A stretch of 33,315 bases of DNA, taken from the NCBI GenBank assembly GCA_012026785.1, contig VEOW01000106.1, forward strand, positions 1-33,315. The letters are read 5' to 3'. Positions 1 to 6,959 of the stretch are shown here, one piece after another. Made by a program: the position numbers and the translations under genes. Source of the stretch: Chloroflexota bacterium (GTDB lineage Bacteria; Chloroflexota; Limnocylindria; Limnocylindrales; CSP1-4). Each line of letters begins with the position of its first letter. Position 1 is the first letter of the stretch. Below the pieces are notes generated by a model. The model ran no database searches, was not told where the DNA came from, and saw nothing but the letters and a program-made list of their open reading frames with translations.

Positions 1-2
1 CC

Positions 3-659
3 GAGGTCGTCAATTGCTTCCGCTGTCCTCGGCTCGTGGCCTGGCGCGAGCTGGTGGCCCGCGAGAAGGTCAGGCGCTTCCGCGACGAGCCGTACTGGGG
101 CCGGCCGGTCCCCGGCTTTGGCGACGCGGACGCGCGGATCCTGATCGTTGGCCTCGCCCCGGCGGCCCACGGCGGCAACCGAACAGGGCGGGTCTTCACG
201 GGCGACGCCAGCGGCGACTTCCTGTGGGCCGCCCTGCACGCCGTCGACATGGCCGATCGGCCCTCGTCGCGGCGGGCGAATGACGGCCTCACGCTCTTCG
301 GCGTGCGAATCGCCGCAGCCGTGCGGTGCGCGCCGCCGGCCAACAAGCCGACCGTCGAGGAGCGCGACAACTGCGCGCCGTACCTCGTCCGCGAGCTGGC
401 GGCCCTCGACAGCGTCCGGGTAATCGTCGGTCTCGGCGGATTCGCCTGGGACGCCGTCCTCCGAACCTTCGTCGCGCTCGGCACACCGATCCCTGAGCCG
501 AAGCCGCGCTTCGGACACGGTGCGGAGTACCAGCTCGGCCCCTGGACGCTGCTCGGCAGCTACCACCCGAGCCAGCAGAATACGTTCACCGGCCGCCTCA
601 CCCGGCCGATGCTGGAGGCCGTCCTGGCGCGCGCGAGGACCCTGGCCGCCCTCGACTGA
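3..659 (+). CDS. udgB: Uracil-DNA glycosylase, family 5 (UdgB-like), 5' end outside window
   Basis: The frame is open from the left edge, so the N-terminus lies outside the window. The protein removes uracil from DNA as the first step of base-excision repair. The first residues contain a C-x2-C pair (codons at 15 and 24) followed by RLVAWRE. Two later cysteines (VRCAPP, DNCAPY) complete the four-cysteine set expected for the [4Fe-4S] cluster of family 4/5 enzymes. Motif 1 reads [14 protein letters not shown], with Ala after GLAP as in family 5 rather than the family 4 GEAPG type. The C-terminal motif is GSYHPSQQN. An internal ATG at 36 would delete the first two cluster cysteines, so I reject it as the start. 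dnaJ follows 25 bp downstream with its own promoter-like element. Confidence 0.88.
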   Translation, partial: EVVNCFRCPRLVAWRELVAREKVRRFRDEPYWGRPVPGFGDADARILIVGLAPAAHGGNRTGRVFTGDASGDFLWAALHAVDMADRPSSRRANDGLTLFGVRIAAAVRCAPPANKPTVEERDNCAPYLVRELAALDSVRVIVGLGGFAWDAVLRTFVALGTPIPEPKPRFGHGAEYQLGPWTLLGSYHPSQQNTFTGRLTRPMLEAVLARARTLAALD

Positions 660-669
660 CGCTCGCGAA

Positions 670-675
670 TATCCT
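670..675 (+). promoter_or_regulatory. Leaderless -10 element (TATCCT) for dnaJ
   Basis: TATCCT ends 9 nt before the dnaJ ATG at 685. No Shine-Dalgarno sequence lies in the gap and there is no good -35 hexamer. With transcription starting about 7 nt after the -10, the mRNA would begin at or within a few bases of the start codon. The same arrangement recurs at six other genes in this window, which raises confidence in each. Confidence 0.5.
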
Positions 676-684
676 TCCCGGTGC

Positions 685-1791
685 ATGGCAATCCGTGACT
701 ACTACGAGGTGCTCGGCGTCGAGCGCGGGGCCTCGGACGCCGATATCAAGAAGGCCTTCCGCCGGCTGGCCCAGCAGTGGCACCCGGACGTGAACCAGGA
801 CGAGGCCGCCTCGCAGCGCTTCAAGGAGATCAGCGAGGCCTACCAGGTCCTGTCCGACCCCGAGCGACGCCAGCGTTATGACCTGTTCGGGAGCGTCGAG
901 GGTGGCGACGCGTTCTCCGGCGGCTTCGCCGGCTTCGCCGACATCTTCGACGCATTCTTCGGCGCGACCGCGGGCGGCGGCGCGGCAACGCGGCGCGGGC
1001 GACCGGCGGCCGGCTCGGACCTTCGATACGACCTCCGGATCACGTTCGAGGAGGCCGTCCTCGGGACCGAGAAGGAGATCGAGTTCCCGGTGCTCGGCCG
1101 CTGCGATACGTGCGGCGGCAGCGGCGCCAAGCCCGGCACCCAGGCGACGACCTGCCCCCAGTGCAATGGCCGTGGCGAGGTCAGGGCGGTGCGCCAGACG
1201 ATGCTCGGCCAGATGATCAACGTCACGGCCTGCCCGCGCTGCCACGGCGAGGGCCGGATCGTCGAGAGCCCCTGCGAGACCTGCCGCGGCGAGGGCCGAA
1301 CCGAGCGGCGTCGCCAGCTGCGCGTCACGATCCCGGCCGGGATCGACGAGGGCCATCAGATCCGCCTCAGCAACGAGGGCGAGGTCGGGCGGCGGGGCGG
1401 TCCAGCCGGCAGCCTCTACGTCGCGGTCCACGTCGCACCCCACCCCGAGCTCAAGCGCGAGGGGACCGAGCTGATCTACGAGGCGAACATCGGCCTTGCC
1501 CAGGCCGCCCTCGGGACGACGATCACCGTTCCGACCGTGGAGGGCGAGGAGGACGTCGAGATCCGGCCCGGCACCCAGCCCGGCACGGAGATCCGGCTGC
1601 GCGGTCGTGGCGTCCCGTACCTCCGCCGCGGCGGGCAGCGGGGCGACCTCCACGTGATCGTCGACGTCGACGTCCCGTCCCGGCTCACGAAGGCCCAGCG
1701 CGAGGCCCTTCAGGCCTATGCCAAAGCCACCGGTGAGGTCGTCAACGAGGGCAGCGGCCTCCTCGAGCGCGTTCGAGACAAGCTCGCCTGA
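685..1791 (+). CDS. dnaJ: Chaperone DnaJ (Hsp40)
   Basis: Co-chaperone that delivers unfolded substrates to DnaK and stimulates its ATPase. The 368-residue protein has the full type I layout. It starts with a J domain (about residues 4-66) containing the HPD tripeptide in [10 protein letters not shown] short Gly/Phe-rich stretch follows ([16 protein letters not shown]). Next is a zinc-finger region with four CxxCxGxG repeats: [24 protein letters not shown] and CETCRGEG. The C-terminal beta domains end in [11 protein letters not shown] chose ATG 685 because the J domain begins directly there ([12 protein letters not shown]); the same frame stays open far upstream only because it overlaps the glycosylase gene. 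dnaK and grpE are not in the window. prmA starts 2 nt after the stop, the usual neighbour in many phyla. Confidence 0.96.
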   Translation: MAIRDYYEVLGVERGASDADIKKAFRRLAQQWHPDVNQDEAASQRFKEISEAYQVLSDPERRQRYDLFGSVEGGDAFSGGFAGFADIFDAFFGATAGGGAATRRGRPAAGSDLRYDLRITFEEAVLGTEKEIEFPVLGRCDTCGGSGAKPGTQATTCPQCNGRGEVRAVRQTMLGQMINVTACPRCHGEGRIVESPCETCRGEGRTERRRQLRVTIPAGIDEGHQIRLSNEGEVGRRGGPAGSLYVAVHVAPHPELKREGTELIYEANIGLAQAALGTTITVPTVEGEEDVEIRPGTQPGTEIRLRGRGVPYLRRGGQRGDLHVIVDVDVPSRLTKAQREALQAYAKATGEVVNEGSGLLERVRDKLA

Positions 1792-1793
1792 GC

Positions 1794-2723
1794 GTGGCCA
1801 GCGGCGGCCAATGGCTCGAGCTCGCGGTCGAGGCCGACGTCGAGGCGGTCGAGGCGGTCAGCGAGATCCTCGGCCGAGTCGCGCGCGGCGGAACGAGCGT
1901 CGAACCCGCCTTCCGGCTGGTCGACGACGGGCTCGGGGCGACGGTCGATCCAGCCCGTCCGGCCGTCGTTCGAGCCTACCTTCCGATCACCGACCCAGCC
2001 TCGGTTGAACGGGCGGTCGACGAGGTTGCTCGGGCCCTCGGCCACCTGCAGGCGTTCGGCCTGCGCCCGATCGGGGACCTTCGAACCCGGACCATTGACG
2101 ACGCCGACTGGGCGGATGCCTGGAAGGTCCACTTCCCGGTCCTGCGAATCGGCCGCCGGATCGTCATCCGGCCCACGTGGCGCGTCCACGAGCCGGAGCC
2201 CGGCGACGTCGTCCTGGCGCTCGATCCGGGGATGGCGTTCGGGACCGGGCTGCACCCGACGACCCGGCTGTGCCTGGCGGCCCTCGAGGCTGTCGCCGAT
2301 CGGCGGCCGCTGGGCCGCGTCCTCGACCTCGGCTGCGGCTCCGGGATCCTGTCCGTGGCGGCGGCTCGCCTCGGGGCGACCGAAGTCCTCGGCGTCGACG
2401 TCGACCCGATCGCGGTCGAGGCGACCGCGGCGAACGCCGCCGGCAACGGTGTCGAATCGACCGTCCAGGCCAGGCTGGGGTCCGTGCCGACCGGGGCCGG
2501 TCCGTTCGACCTCGTCGTCGCCAACCTCATCGCGTCGCTGCTCGTCGAGCTGGCCGATCCGATCGCCGGGGAGCTGGCGCCTGGCGGCAGCCTGGTTGCC
2601 TCGGGGATCTTCCGGGACCGCGAAGCCGAGGTGGTGGCGGGGTTCGACGCGCGGGGGCTCGAGGTCCTGGCACGACTGGTCGAGGACGACTGGGTCGCCC
2701 TGGAGCTTCTTCGCGGCGGCTGA
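1794..2723 (+). CDS. prmA: Ribosomal protein L11 methyltransferase
   Basis: SAM-dependent enzyme that trimethylates ribosomal protein L11. It is 309 residues, normal for the family. The SAM-binding motif I is LDLGCGSGILSVAAA. It is preceded by the PrmA signature DPGMAFGTGLHPTT and followed by the acidic GVDVDP strand and the VVANLIASLL motif in the catalytic position. The GTG start lies 2 nt after the dnaJ stop with no Shine-Dalgarno sequence, so translation is probably coupled to dnaJ. The family's usual downstream partner rsmE is absent here and an unrelated membrane protein follows. Confidence 0.94.
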   Translation: MASGGQWLELAVEADVEAVEAVSEILGRVARGGTSVEPAFRLVDDGLGATVDPARPAVVRAYLPITDPASVERAVDEVARALGHLQAFGLRPIGDLRTRTIDDADWADAWKVHFPVLRIGRRIVIRPTWRVHEPEPGDVVLALDPGMAFGTGLHPTTRLCLAALEAVADRRPLGRVLDLGCGSGILSVAAARLGATEVLGVDVDPIAVEATAANAAGNGVESTVQARLGSVPTGAGPFDLVVANLIASLLVELADPIAGELAPGGSLVASGIFRDREAEVVAGFDARGLEVLARLVEDDWVALELLRGG

Positions 2724-2739
2724 TTCGGGGCGGCCACCC

Positions 2740-2745
2740 TAGAAT
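2740..2745 (+). promoter_or_regulatory. Leaderless -10 element (TAGAAT)
   Basis: TAGAAT ends 8 nt before the ATG at 2754, with no ribosome-binding site between and no recognisable -35. The predicted transcript would start at or just before the start codon. Confidence 0.5.
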
Positions 2746-2753
2746 CGCGGCCG

Positions 2754-3218
2754 ATGCCCCAGACGCTCTTCCCGATCCTGCTCGTCGTGCACATCGCGCT
2801 GGCCGTCGCGCTGTTCGTGCCGTCGCTGCTGCTGCCGTTCGCGTTCCGGGCGCGGCGCGGCTCGCTCAAGCCCGAAGCCGTCGGCCCGGTCACCCGCTTC
2901 CTGCTGGCCCTCCAGGCTCGCGGCACGGTCTGGATCGGCGTCGGGCTCGCGGTCACCGGCGTCGGCTTGGTGGCGACCCTCGGTTGGGGCCTGTTCTCCC
3001 AGCCGTGGCTCGTCGTCGCGCTGGCGATCTACGCGGCGAATCTCGGGCTGGCGTACTTCATCCAGCTGCCTCGGCTGCGGACCCTGCTGGGGCTGCGCAA
3101 CGGCGCGGACGGCCGCTGGCCGGCGCTCGCCCGCCGCCAGCGCTACATCTCGTACGTCATGGCCGGGCTCGTCGGAACGATCGCGTTCCTCATGAGCACG
3201 AAGCCGGCGCTGTGGTGA
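2754..3218 (+). CDS. Small four-helix membrane protein (DUF2269-like)
   Basis: A 154-residue integral membrane protein with four hydrophobic segments: about residues 5-28, 55-78, 82-102 and 131-148. A basic loop (RARRG) follows the first helix and another (ARRQRYIS) precedes the last. The spacing and the early HIALAVALFVPS segment resemble DUF2269-type predicted membrane proteins, but I am not certain of the family, and no catalytic motif is visible. It probably has its own leaderless promoter, since a TAGAAT lies just upstream. A function cannot be given. Confidence 0.75.
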   Translation: MPQTLFPILLVVHIALAVALFVPSLLLPFAFRARRGSLKPEAVGPVTRFLLALQARGTVWIGVGLAVTGVGLVATLGWGLFSQPWLVVALAIYAANLGLAYFIQLPRLRTLLGLRNGADGRWPALARRQRYISYVMAGLVGTIAFLMSTKPALW

Positions 3219-3243
3219 GCCGACGGAGCGGAGGGTGAGCGAG

Positions 3244-3606
3244 ATGGCGGATCGAGCCCGAGATCCGGAATGCCTGTTCTGCCGGATCGTGGCCGGCGAG
3301 GTGCCGACGACGAAGGTCCACGAGGACGACGCGCTTGTCGCGATCCGTGACATCGCCCCGCGCGCCCCGACGCACGTCCTGCTGCTGTCGCGCGAGCACA
3401 TTCCGTCGGTAGCCGAGCTCAGCGACGCCGACGCCGCGCTCGTCGGGCGGATCTTCGCCGCGGCCGCGGCGATCGCTCGCGCCGAGGGCATCGCCGAGCG
3501 CGGCTATCGCGTCGTCACGAACGTCGGGGAATGGGGTGGCCAGAGCGTCAACCACCTGCATTTCCACCTGATGGGGGGCCGGGCCTTCGGCTGGCCACCG
3601 GGGTGA
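3244..3606 (+). CDS. HIT-family nucleotide hydrolase/transferase
   Basis: Histidine-triad protein of the Hint/HinT type. These hydrolyse phosphoramidates such as AMP-lysine. It begins with a metal-binding type N-terminus (ECLFCRIVAGEVP) and ends with the triad HLHFHLMGGR, whose middle histidine is the catalytic one. The protein is about 120 residues, normal for HinT. GTG 3235 is an alternative start three codons upstream. I prefer ATG 3244 because GGAGG (3230-3234) is 9 nt before it but overlaps or touches the GTG. It lies between prmA and rpsU, as HIT genes do in several phyla. Confidence 0.93.
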   Translation: MADRARDPECLFCRIVAGEVPTTKVHEDDALVAIRDIAPRAPTHVLLLSREHIPSVAELSDADAALVGRIFAAAAAIARAEGIAERGYRVVTNVGEWGGQSVNHLHFHLMGGRAFGWPPG

Positions 3607-4151
3607 CTCGATCCGTCGCAGCCGCGCGGCGCGCGACGCTGATGTGGGCGCTGGTCGCGGCCCTCGTCGCGGCCTGCGCGGCCCCCTCGTCGAGAGGCCC
3701 GACCTACCCACCCCAGGGCGTGTCGCCGCCGCCGGCGGGCGAGGGCAGCCAGGCGGCGCTCAGCCAGGTCCTGCAGGCGCTGGCCGCAGCCGGGCTCGAG
3801 GCGACGATCTCCACCCGACCGTATCGGCCCCCCGAGGCGGCCCGCCTGGCGGCGGCGGCGCGCACCGTCGTCCAGGTCAAGCTGCCGAGTGATCCGGAGC
3901 GCGGCCTGCTGGCGGTCTACGAGCTTGGATCGTCGGCGGCCGCACGAGCGGCGGCCGAGGAGCAGGCCGCGTACATCGCCACCGGTCCCGGCCGGATCCA
4001 GTTCCCGCCCGACGCCCGCTTCGCCATCCGCCTCGTCGGTTCGAGCGTCGTCTTCTTCACCTGGTCGCCCGGCAGCGCGTCGGACCCTCGAACGGGCGAC
4101 ATCGCCACGGTCCTCGCGTCGGTCGGGACGGAGGTGCCCGTCGGGGCCTGA
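3603..4151 (+). CDS. Predicted lipoprotein of unknown function
   Basis: A GTG start overlaps the HIT stop codon (GTGA), giving a 182-residue protein. The N-terminus is a typical lipoprotein signal: basic residues (TRSVAAARRAT), a hydrophobic stretch (MWALVAALVA) and a lipobox ending AAC with cysteine at about residue 23. A Pro/Ser-rich linker follows. The mature part has an Ala-rich helical region and a small alpha/beta domain (VVQVKLPSDPERGLLAVYELG, then RFAIRLVGSSVVFFTW). I recognise no domain. It is probably anchored on the outer face of the cytoplasmic membrane. An earlier in-frame ATG at 3531 lies inside the HIT gene and would destroy the signal peptide. Confidence 0.75.
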   Translation: MTRSVAAARRATLMWALVAALVAACAAPSSRGPTYPPQGVSPPPAGEGSQAALSQVLQALAAAGLEATISTRPYRPPEAARLAAAARTVVQVKLPSDPERGLLAVYELGSSAAARAAAEEQAAYIATGPGRIQFPPDARFAIRLVGSSVVFFTWSPGSASDPRTGDIATVLASVGTEVPVGA

Positions 4152-4158
4152 CCCGTCG

Positions 4159-4188
4159 GTCGGTTCGAACGGTCAGTCGGTTCGAACG
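4159..4188. repeat. 13-bp tandem direct repeat with palindromic core at a convergent gene junction
   Basis: GTCGGTTCGAACG occurs at 4159-4171 and again at 4176-4188, 17 bp apart. It sits where the lipoprotein gene (+) meets the acyl-CoA ligase gene (-). The palindrome GTTCGAAC inside each copy lets the two copies pair as an 8-bp stem (4163-4170 with 4180-4187) around a 9-nt loop. That could serve as a two-way terminator, though there is no T run. The second copy forms the last codons of the ligase gene. Confidence 0.6.
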
Positions 4189-5852
4189 TCGACCGGGTTC
4201 TCCACTCGCGCCCAGGCCCGGATCGGGTCGCGCCGGACCTTGAAGGTGTGGGTTCGGGGGAAGTCGGCTTGGGGCCAGAGGCGCCAGGCGGCGATCCGCT
4301 GGTTCGCGCCGAGCTGGGCGTTGGCCGCTCTGACCGCGACATCGAGCTGATCGCGGATCTCCTCGGGCGGTGTCGACGGGTCGAAGTCCAGCTCGCGTCC
4401 GGTGTGCAGCGGTCCCTGGCGACCGGGCGCCAGGAGGATCGCCTCGATGCGGCCGGGCTTCGTCTCGACGACGACGGAGTCGCGGATGCCTGCCACTCGG
4501 AGCGCGTTTTCGATGTCCTCGGGATAGACGTTGAAACCGTTGGGTAGGACGATCATGTCCTTCTTTCGGCCCGAGAGGATCAGCCGACCCTCGGGATCGA
4601 GGTGCCCGACGTCGCCGGTCTTGAACCAGCCGTCCTCGGTGTACGACGCCTCGGTGAGGCCGGGCTCGTCCCAGTAGCCCTTGAACAGGGGGCGCCCGCG
4701 GAACTGGATCTCGCCGTCGTCGGCGAGGCGCATCTCGATGCCCTCGGGCGGTCGTCCGACGGTGCCGAGGCCATGGTCCTCGAGGGTCGTGCATGCGCCC
4801 GTTCCGGTCTCGGTCGTGCCGTAGCCCTGCATGACGATGACGCCGATGTCCTCCCACGCCTGTTGGAGGGCGGGCGGCAGGAACGCGCCGGCGGACACGA
4901 ACAGGCGGAACTCGCTGCCGAGCTGCTTGTGGAGGCTCCGGAACAGCAGCCGGCGGATCGGGAGCGGCAGGTGGCGGGCGATGCCGCGCAGGCGGTCGAA
5001 CAGCCCGCGCCGGCCGGTCTTGTCGACCTCGCGTTCGATGCCGCTCCAGAACAGGTCGAGCAGCTGCGGCGCGACGACCATCGAGGTCACCCGGAGCTCG
5101 CGGAAGGCCTCGAACAGGACCCGCGGGTTGAGGCTGCGGGGGTACAGGACGTGGGCGCCGACGCTCACGGCGTAGTAGAGGGCGACCGACTGCTCGAGCA
5201 GGTGCGACAGCGGCAGCATCGACACGAGGCGGTGCTCGAGCGGCGGGATGATCCGGTGGAACGACTCGATCGAGGCACCGAGGTTGTCGTGGGCCAGCAT
5301 CACGCCCTTCGGGGCGCCGGTCGTGCCCGAGGTGAAGATGAGCTCGAAAACCTCGTCGGCGGCGGGCTTCGGCCACGCGGCGACCTGGGCCTCCCAGTCG
5401 GCGGGCATGGGGTGCCCAGCCGCGTCGCCGGCGTGAGGCGGGGCGGTGAGCTGTTCGACCGTCGTCGTTGGGAACGTCTCGAGGCCGGCGTCGCGGGGGT
5501 CCGGGGCGTCGCGGCCCGCCCCGATGACGAGGTGCTTGGCGCCGGACTTGTCCCTGACCTTGTTGATCGCATCGGCCGACATCCGGAGATCGAGAGGCAC
5601 GAAGATGAGTCGCGCCCGCATCGCCCCGAAGTAGGAAGCCGCGAGCTCGCTCCGCGACGGCGACCAGGTCACGATCCGGTCACCGGGCTGCAGGCCGAGT
5701 GCGCGCAATCGGTAGGCGGCCAGCCGGGTTCGACGATCGAGCTCGCGGTAGCTCCACGTCTCGGTCGTCCCGTCGTCGCGGCGGACGCTGAGCGCGGGCC
5801 GCTCGTCGTACCGCGCGACGGCGTCCTCGAGCAGATCGATCAGGGTGGCCAT
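4173..5852 (-). CDS. AMP-forming acyl-CoA ligase (long-chain fatty acid type)
   Basis: ANL-superfamily enzyme that activates a carboxylic acid, most likely a fatty acid, to acyl-AMP and then acyl-CoA. The protein is 559 residues. The motifs appear in order: phosphate loop FTSGTTGAPKGVMLAH, the adenine-binding GYGTTETGTG, the hinge region GWFKTGDVGHLDPEGRL with SGRKKDMIVLPNG, and a C-terminal lysine in FPRTHTFKVRRDP. That last motif lacks the Gly of the acetate-type TGK motif and resembles the long-chain form PTxKxKR. There are no membrane segments. The gene is oriented against all its neighbours and interrupts the HIT-to-rpsU interval. The ATG has a GAGGGAGA stretch about 11 nt upstream. The exact substrate cannot be told from the sequence. 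Confidence 0.9.
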   Translation of the reverse strand: MATLIDLLEDAVARYDERPALSVRRDDGTTETWSYRELDRRTRLAAYRLRALGLQPGDRIVTWSPSRSELAASYFGAMRARLIFVPLDLRMSADAINKVRDKSGAKHLVIGAGRDAPDPRDAGLETFPTTTVEQLTAPPHAGDAAGHPMPADWEAQVAAWPKPAADEVFELIFTSGTTGAPKGVMLAHDNLGASIESFHRIIPPLEHRLVSMLPLSHLLEQSVALYYAVSVGAHVLYPRSLNPRVLFEAFRELRVTSMVVAPQLLDLFWSGIEREVDKTGRRGLFDRLRGIARHLPLPIRRLLFRSLHKQLGSEFRLFVSAGAFLPPALQQAWEDIGVIVMQGYGTTETGTGACTTLEDHGLGTVGRPPEGIEMRLADDGEIQFRGRPLFKGYWDEPGLTEASYTEDGWFKTGDVGHLDPEGRLILSGRKKDMIVLPNGFNVYPEDIENALRVAGIRDSVVVETKPGRIEAILLAPGRQGPLHTGRELDFDPSTPPEEIRDQLDVAVRAANAQLGANQRIAAWRLWPQADFPRTHTFKVRRDPIRAWARVENPVDVRTD

Positions 5853-5881
5853 CGTGCCGATTCTCCCTCGCTCCGGCGCCG

Positions 5882-5887
5882 ATCGTA
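5882..5887 (-). promoter_or_regulatory. -10-like element TACGAT for the acyl-CoA ligase
   Basis: Read on the - strand this is TACGAT, about 29 nt before the ATG at 5852. A GAGGGAGA ribosome-binding site lies between, so this gene would have a short conventional leader. Confidence 0.35.
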
Positions 5888-6021
5888 GGACGCTTCCGAG
5901 GTCGCGGTGTCACGCCCACGGGTGCCGAAAACCGGGGGGCTGGGCGCGGTTGGCAGGGGTTGGCGCGGCGGGCGGCGGAAGTCGAGACGAGAATGCGCCC
6001 GGAATAGGGCGGATGCCGGGT

Positions 6022-6050
6022 TTGACCCCTCCCGGGTCCTGTGCCACACT
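6022..6050 (+). promoter_or_regulatory. rpsU promoter (TTGACC - 17 bp - CACACT)
   Basis: A -35 TTGACC (6022-6027) and a -10 CACACT (6045-6050) are separated by exactly 17 bp. This is one of only two places in the window where both hexamers are convincing. Transcription would start near 6057, leaving about 100 nt of leader before rpsU. Confidence 0.55.
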
Positions 6051-6154
6051 CCGGCGGCCCTTGCCGGGGTTACCGCGGGGGCCGCACCGGACTCGACTGG
6101 GCAGCGAGCCGGGGGACGCGTCCGAAATCGCCGCCCGAGGAGGTGAACCCGGGA

Positions 6155-6340
6155 TTGGCAGAAGTTCGAGTTGGTGAGAACGAGACGTTCGAGAGCGCCC
6201 TGCGCCGCTTCAACAAGAAGATCCAGCAGTCGGGCATCCTCGCCGAGGCTCGCCGCCGCGAGCACTACGAGAAGCCCAGCGTGAAGCGCAAGCGCAAGGA
6301 AGCCAAGCGCAAGAAGAACGCACGGACGTCGCAGGGCTGA
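6155..6340 (+). CDS. rpsU: Small ribosomal subunit protein bS21
   Basis: Small, very basic 30S protein involved in initiation of translation. The 61-residue product fits the family: [21 protein letters not shown], then a helical region and a Lys/Arg tail ([14 protein letters not shown]). I chose the TTG start at 6155 because GAGGAGGTGA (6137-6146) lies 8 nt upstream. A GTG inside that same sequence (6143) is less likely, and longer in-frame starts add non-conserved Gly/Arg-rich residues. It is followed by yqeY, its usual partner. Confidence 0.93.
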   Translation: MAEVRVGENETFESALRRFNKKIQQSGILAEARRREHYEKPSVKRKRKEAKRKKNARTSQG

Positions 6341-6346
6341 TCGGCT

Positions 6347-6364
6347 GGACGGCCGGGACCGTCC
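6347..6364 (+). terminator. Small hairpin after rpsU
   Basis: GGACGG (6347-6352) and CCGTCC (6359-6364) form a perfect 6-bp stem with a 6-nt loop, starting 7 nt after the rpsU stop. There is no T run. It may be a weak terminator or a processing signal. The 140 bp from 6341 to 6480 contain no gene. Confidence 0.35.
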
Positions 6365-6480
6365 GCGAGCCATCGAACGAGCCCGGCGCCACCGCCGACA
6401 CCCTGGGGTCCGCCCCGTCCACACCGGCCCAGGCCCCGCGGGGCAGCCGGCGCGACGAGCCACCCGAGGTGCCATCACCG

Positions 6481-6957
6481 GTGACACTCCGAGAGCGAAT
6501 CCAGGCCGAGATCACGACCGCCATGCGGTCGGGTGACGCGCTGCGCCGCGACACGCTCCGGATGGCCGAGAACGCGATCTACAACGCCGAGAAGCGCGAC
6601 CGGCGAACCTACTCCGACGACGAGGTCGCGGCGATCCTCGCCCGCGAGGTGAAGACCCGCCGCGAATCGATCGAAGCCTTCCGCGGAGCCGGCCGCGAGG
6701 ATCTCGCTTCGAAGGAGGAGGCCGAGGTCGAGATCCTCGCGGCGTTCATGCCCGCGCAGCTGACCGAGGCCGAGATCGCGGCGCTCGTGGACGAGGCGAT
6801 CGCAGCGACGGGCGCGACCGGCCCCCGGGAGATGGGCAAGGTCATGGGCTGGCTTTCTCCCAGGACCAAGGGTCGCGCCGACGGGCGGGTCGTCAGCGGC
6901 GTGGCCAGCGCCCGACTGGCGGGGATGTCAGGGTCCGGGATGTCGGGGCACGGCTGA
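6481..6957 (+). CDS. yqeY: YqeY family protein (GatB/YqeY domain)
   Basis: A 158-residue helical protein of the GatB/YqeY family, related to the tRNA-binding tail domain of the GatB amidotransferase subunit. The start reads MTLRERIQAEITTAMRSGD, close to the family N-terminus. It continues with DTLRMAENAIYNAEK and DDEVAAILAREVKTRRESIEAF, the latter typical of the family, and ends with MGKVMGWLSPRTKGRADG. GTG 6481 is preferred because GAGG (6466-6469) lies about 11 nt upstream; a GTG at 6469 overlaps that site. The biological role is not settled. It lies 2 nt before pgpH. Confidence 0.92.
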   Translation: MTLRERIQAEITTAMRSGDALRRDTLRMAENAIYNAEKRDRRTYSDDEVAAILAREVKTRRESIEAFRGAGREDLASKEEAEVEILAAFMPAQLTEAEIAALVDEAIAATGATGPREMGKVMGWLSPRTKGRADGRVVSGVASARLAGMSGSGMSGHG

Positions 6958-6959
6958 CG

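Larger units (their letters stand above)
5853..6154. other. Divergent intergenic region, ligase (-) / rpsU (+)
   Basis: About 300 bp without a gene. It holds a -10-like TACGAT for the ligase on the - strand (5887-5882), the rpsU promoter (6022-6050) and a roughly 100-nt GC-rich rpsU leader ending in a strong Shine-Dalgarno sequence. Short open frames here have poor coding composition. Confidence 0.6.
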
